A stretch of DNA of 64,000 bases from Tyto alba (Eukaryota; Chordata; Aves; Strigiformes; Tytonidae). Below the pieces are notes generated by a model. The model searched no databases, was not told where the DNA came from, and was given only the letters and a program-made list of their open reading frames with translations. Every line of letters starts with the position of its first letter. Position 1 is the first letter of the stretch. The DNA lies in NCBI RefSeq assembly GCF_018691265.1, contig NW_024881322.1, positions 10,281,989-10,345,988 of the forward strand. The letters are read 5' to 3'. Position numbers and translations under genes: made by a program. Of the stretch, positions 62,408 to 64,000 are shown piece after piece.

Positions 62408-63120
62408 CTTTCTCTAATACACTTGTGAAGAAAGATAACACTCTTGATGCCTGCTGAATTAATTTCTTTACCCAAATGAATCTACATGGGTACAAATTAT
62501 TATGTAATACAATATGTTTCATATCTGCATTTCAGTAACTAATGAATCCTTTAATGTCTGTAATGCACATGAACTTGACCTATCACATCCAGCCATTTTC
62601 TGAAAGTCACAGTCCACTATGATACAGATGACGAAAATGACTTTTCTGATTAAAAAGATAGCTGCACAAAACAAAGAGTTTTGTGGAGCATGTTATTTCC
62701 TGCAGAGAAGGAAACACTCCTGGGTAAAAACCTGGAAATAATGTTTCCTGGTTTTTTTTAAAGCCTCTACAAGAAGCAGCTCAAATACAGCTGTAGGGGC
62801 TCAGACTCTACTTTTTAAACTCCCAGAGATTTCTTTTTCCTTCTCTTTACAGTGCAATGGTTCAGGATTGCTGGACTGAACTCTAAGAACAAGAATAGTG
62901 CAGTGTTTTATCTTGGCTGGCAACCGGATGAAGGCTGGTGAGATATTTCAGGCATCCGAAAGCCTTTTGCCAGCGTATGCTCTTCCTACGCATCTTCATC
63001 TCCCCTCCAGCATCCAGCTTCTTACATTTTCAGGACCAAATGAATTTCTGACTTTCAGCTTTTCCAGGACATCTTTTGCTTCTCCCAAGTTAGTGTTTCT
63101 TGATGTGCTGAGCCACCAGT
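62408..63120. other. Intergenic, no gene seen
   Basis: AT-rich sequence leading up to the right-hand CpG island. No supported frame. Confidence 0.4.
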
Positions 63121-63230
63121 GACTCTTACGGACCCTTCCACCCGTGGACGAGAGAAATGTCTCTGCACGGGGAGACAGAATGCCTCGGCCGGCTAAGCCC
63201 GGCTTTTCGGAGAAGGCGCGGGTGGCCGCG

Positions 63231-63274
63231 GCCCGTGGGCAGCTGGAACACGGCCCGTGGGGAGCTGGAACACG
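63231..63274. repeat. 22-bp tandem duplication inside the CpG island
   Basis: 'gcccgtgggcagctggaaca' plus 'cg' (63231-63252) is repeated at 63253-63274 with one change. Each copy holds an E-box-like CAGCTG or GAGCTG core. Confidence 0.9.
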
Positions 63275-63432
63275 GCCAGCCCTTCGTGGGCTTCGCTTTC
63301 AGGAGCAGAAGGTGCAGCGTGTCGGTTGCCCAGAAGAGGGGGCTGGCTCCCCGCCCCCAAAAAGCGCTTCGGGAGTCGTTCCCGGGGAGAGGCGGGGCGG
63401 GGTGCGACCGGGGGGAACCTCGACAGCACACA

Positions 63433-63524
63433 CCCCCCCCAACACCTCACCCCCCCCCCAACACCTCACACCCCCCCCCAACACCTCACACCCCCCCCCC
63501 AACACCTCACACACACCCCCCCCC
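63433..63524. repeat. C-tract minisatellite (AACACCTCA units)
   Basis: Four copies of 'aacacctcac' start at 63441, 63460, 63480 and 63501, separated by runs of 8-10 C, giving a period of 19-21 bases. The + strand could form an i-motif and the - strand G-quadruplexes. Confidence 0.92.
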
Positions 63525-63645
63525 GCCCGGCCGGGCACCCGTCTGAGCTGCGGCCCACGGACACCCTCTCTCAGGCTCCCGCCGCCCCGTCCGTCACCCG
63601 GCCTCTGGTCTGCACTCGCCAGAAATCGGCTGATGGCCCCCCGAA

Positions 63646-63671
63646 CCCCCCCCCCCCCAAAAAAAAAAAAA
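63646..63671. repeat. C13 followed directly by A13
   Basis: A homopolymer junction at the edge between the CpG island and the A/C-rich tail. Confidence 0.9.
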
Positions 63672-64000
63672 GCAAACAAAAAACCACCACCAAAAAAAAA
63701 AACAAAAAAAAAAACAACCAAACAAAAAAAAACTAACAAAAAGCCCCGCAAACAAGCAAAAAACAAACCAAACCAAACAAACCAAAAACAACAAAAAAAA
63801 TCCCCCCAAAACGACAAAAAACAAAACAAAACAAAAAAACACAAACCCCCCAAAACGACAAAAAGCAAAACAAAACAAAAAAACACAAACCCCCCAAAAC
63901 CACCACCACCAAAAAACAAAACAACAACAAAAAAAAAAAAACAAGAAACAAAAAAAAAGCCAAACAAACCAACAAAAAAAAAAAAAAAAAAAAGAAAAAC
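63659..64000. repeat. A/C-only low-complexity sequence with 44-bp units
   Basis: About 340 bases that are almost entirely A and C, with only a handful of G and T. Inside it a 44-base unit starting with six C then 'aaaacgacaaaaa' begins at 63802 and again at 63846, differing at one base (aaaaaac / aaaaagc); a third, diverged start is at 63890. It continues to the window edge. The - strand frames of phenylalanine, valine and glycine here are simple-sequence artefacts. Confidence 0.9.

Larger units (their letters stand above)
63125..63650. promoter_or_regulatory. CpG island with GC box, candidate promoter
   Basis: By hand I count about 44 CpG in roughly 525 bases of very high G+C, with an abrupt change from AT-rich DNA at about 63125. 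A GC box (Sp1-type, 'gaggcggggcggggtgcg') is at 63389-63406. A 22-base unit is tandemly repeated at 63231-63274. No TATA box or start codon in good context stands out. From mammalian gene order the next gene after EPDR1 would be STARD3NL, so this could be its promoter; that is inference, since no STARD3NL exon is in the window. Overlapping open frames on both strands are composition artefacts. Confidence 0.6.

Noticed and set aside
63299..63967. 222-codon frame on the - strand rich in Phe, Val, Gly
   Set aside because: A direct translation of poly(A/C) simple sequence; not a membrane protein gene.
1..64000. TCR gamma V segments, tRNA, U6, 5S or 7SK genes
   Set aside because: Looked for because of the mammalian gene order (TCR gamma) or as routine; no framework-Cys/YYC pattern with recombination signals, no tRNA boxes and no snRNA sequence were recognised by eye. 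A covariance-model search would be decisive.

Overview
The window looks like a piece of an avian (or at least sauropsid) nuclear chromosome. It contains five fragments of CR1 LINEs, the dominant retrotransposon of birds. Two of them end in the typical CR1 tail (a 'ggtcccttccaac'-type block followed by 'gattctgtga' or 'gaatagaat'). Recognisable repeats cover only about 6% of the window by eye. There is no mammalian SINE, no bacterial-style gene packing and no CRISPR. Nearly all open reading frames here are chance frames, so the only convincing host coding sequence is one terminal exon.

Layout. Positions 1-2408 are the end of the last intron of EPDR1 (ependymin-related protein 1). Positions 2409-2599 are its terminal coding exon on the + strand, followed by a long 3' UTR to about 4850 with a canonical poly(A) signal at 4823-4828. 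From about 4860 to 63100 I find no further exon I can support: about 58 kb of mostly AT-rich non-coding DNA. Landmarks in it are a 22-bp perfect palindrome (6501), a CpG island (12.65-13.12 kb), a CR1 with a broken reverse transcriptase on the - strand (14.28-15.70 kb), several long A/T runs, hairpins at 18.09 and 25.24 kb, further CR1 fragments at 27.3 (-), 32.6 (+), 37.0 (-, very old) and 39.8 (+) kb, and a pair of diverged direct repeats at 60.37 and 62.28 kb. The right end holds a second CpG island (63.13-63.65 kb) with a GC box and a C-rich minisatellite, then about 340 bases of A/C low-complexity sequence.

Gene context. In mammals EPDR1 is followed in the same orientation by STARD3NL and the T-cell receptor gamma region. 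The right-hand CpG island is therefore a plausible, unproven candidate for the promoter of the next gene, and the space between would be the intergenic interval. I saw no STARD3NL exon and no TCR gamma segment.

I found no evidence for a new multi-gene system. The most useful second-look items are the CpG islands, the two-tier hairpin at 25.24 kb, the duplicated 125-bp sequence, the very old CR1 relic and the C-rich/A-C-rich right end. CpG counts and repeat boundaries were made by hand and are approximate.
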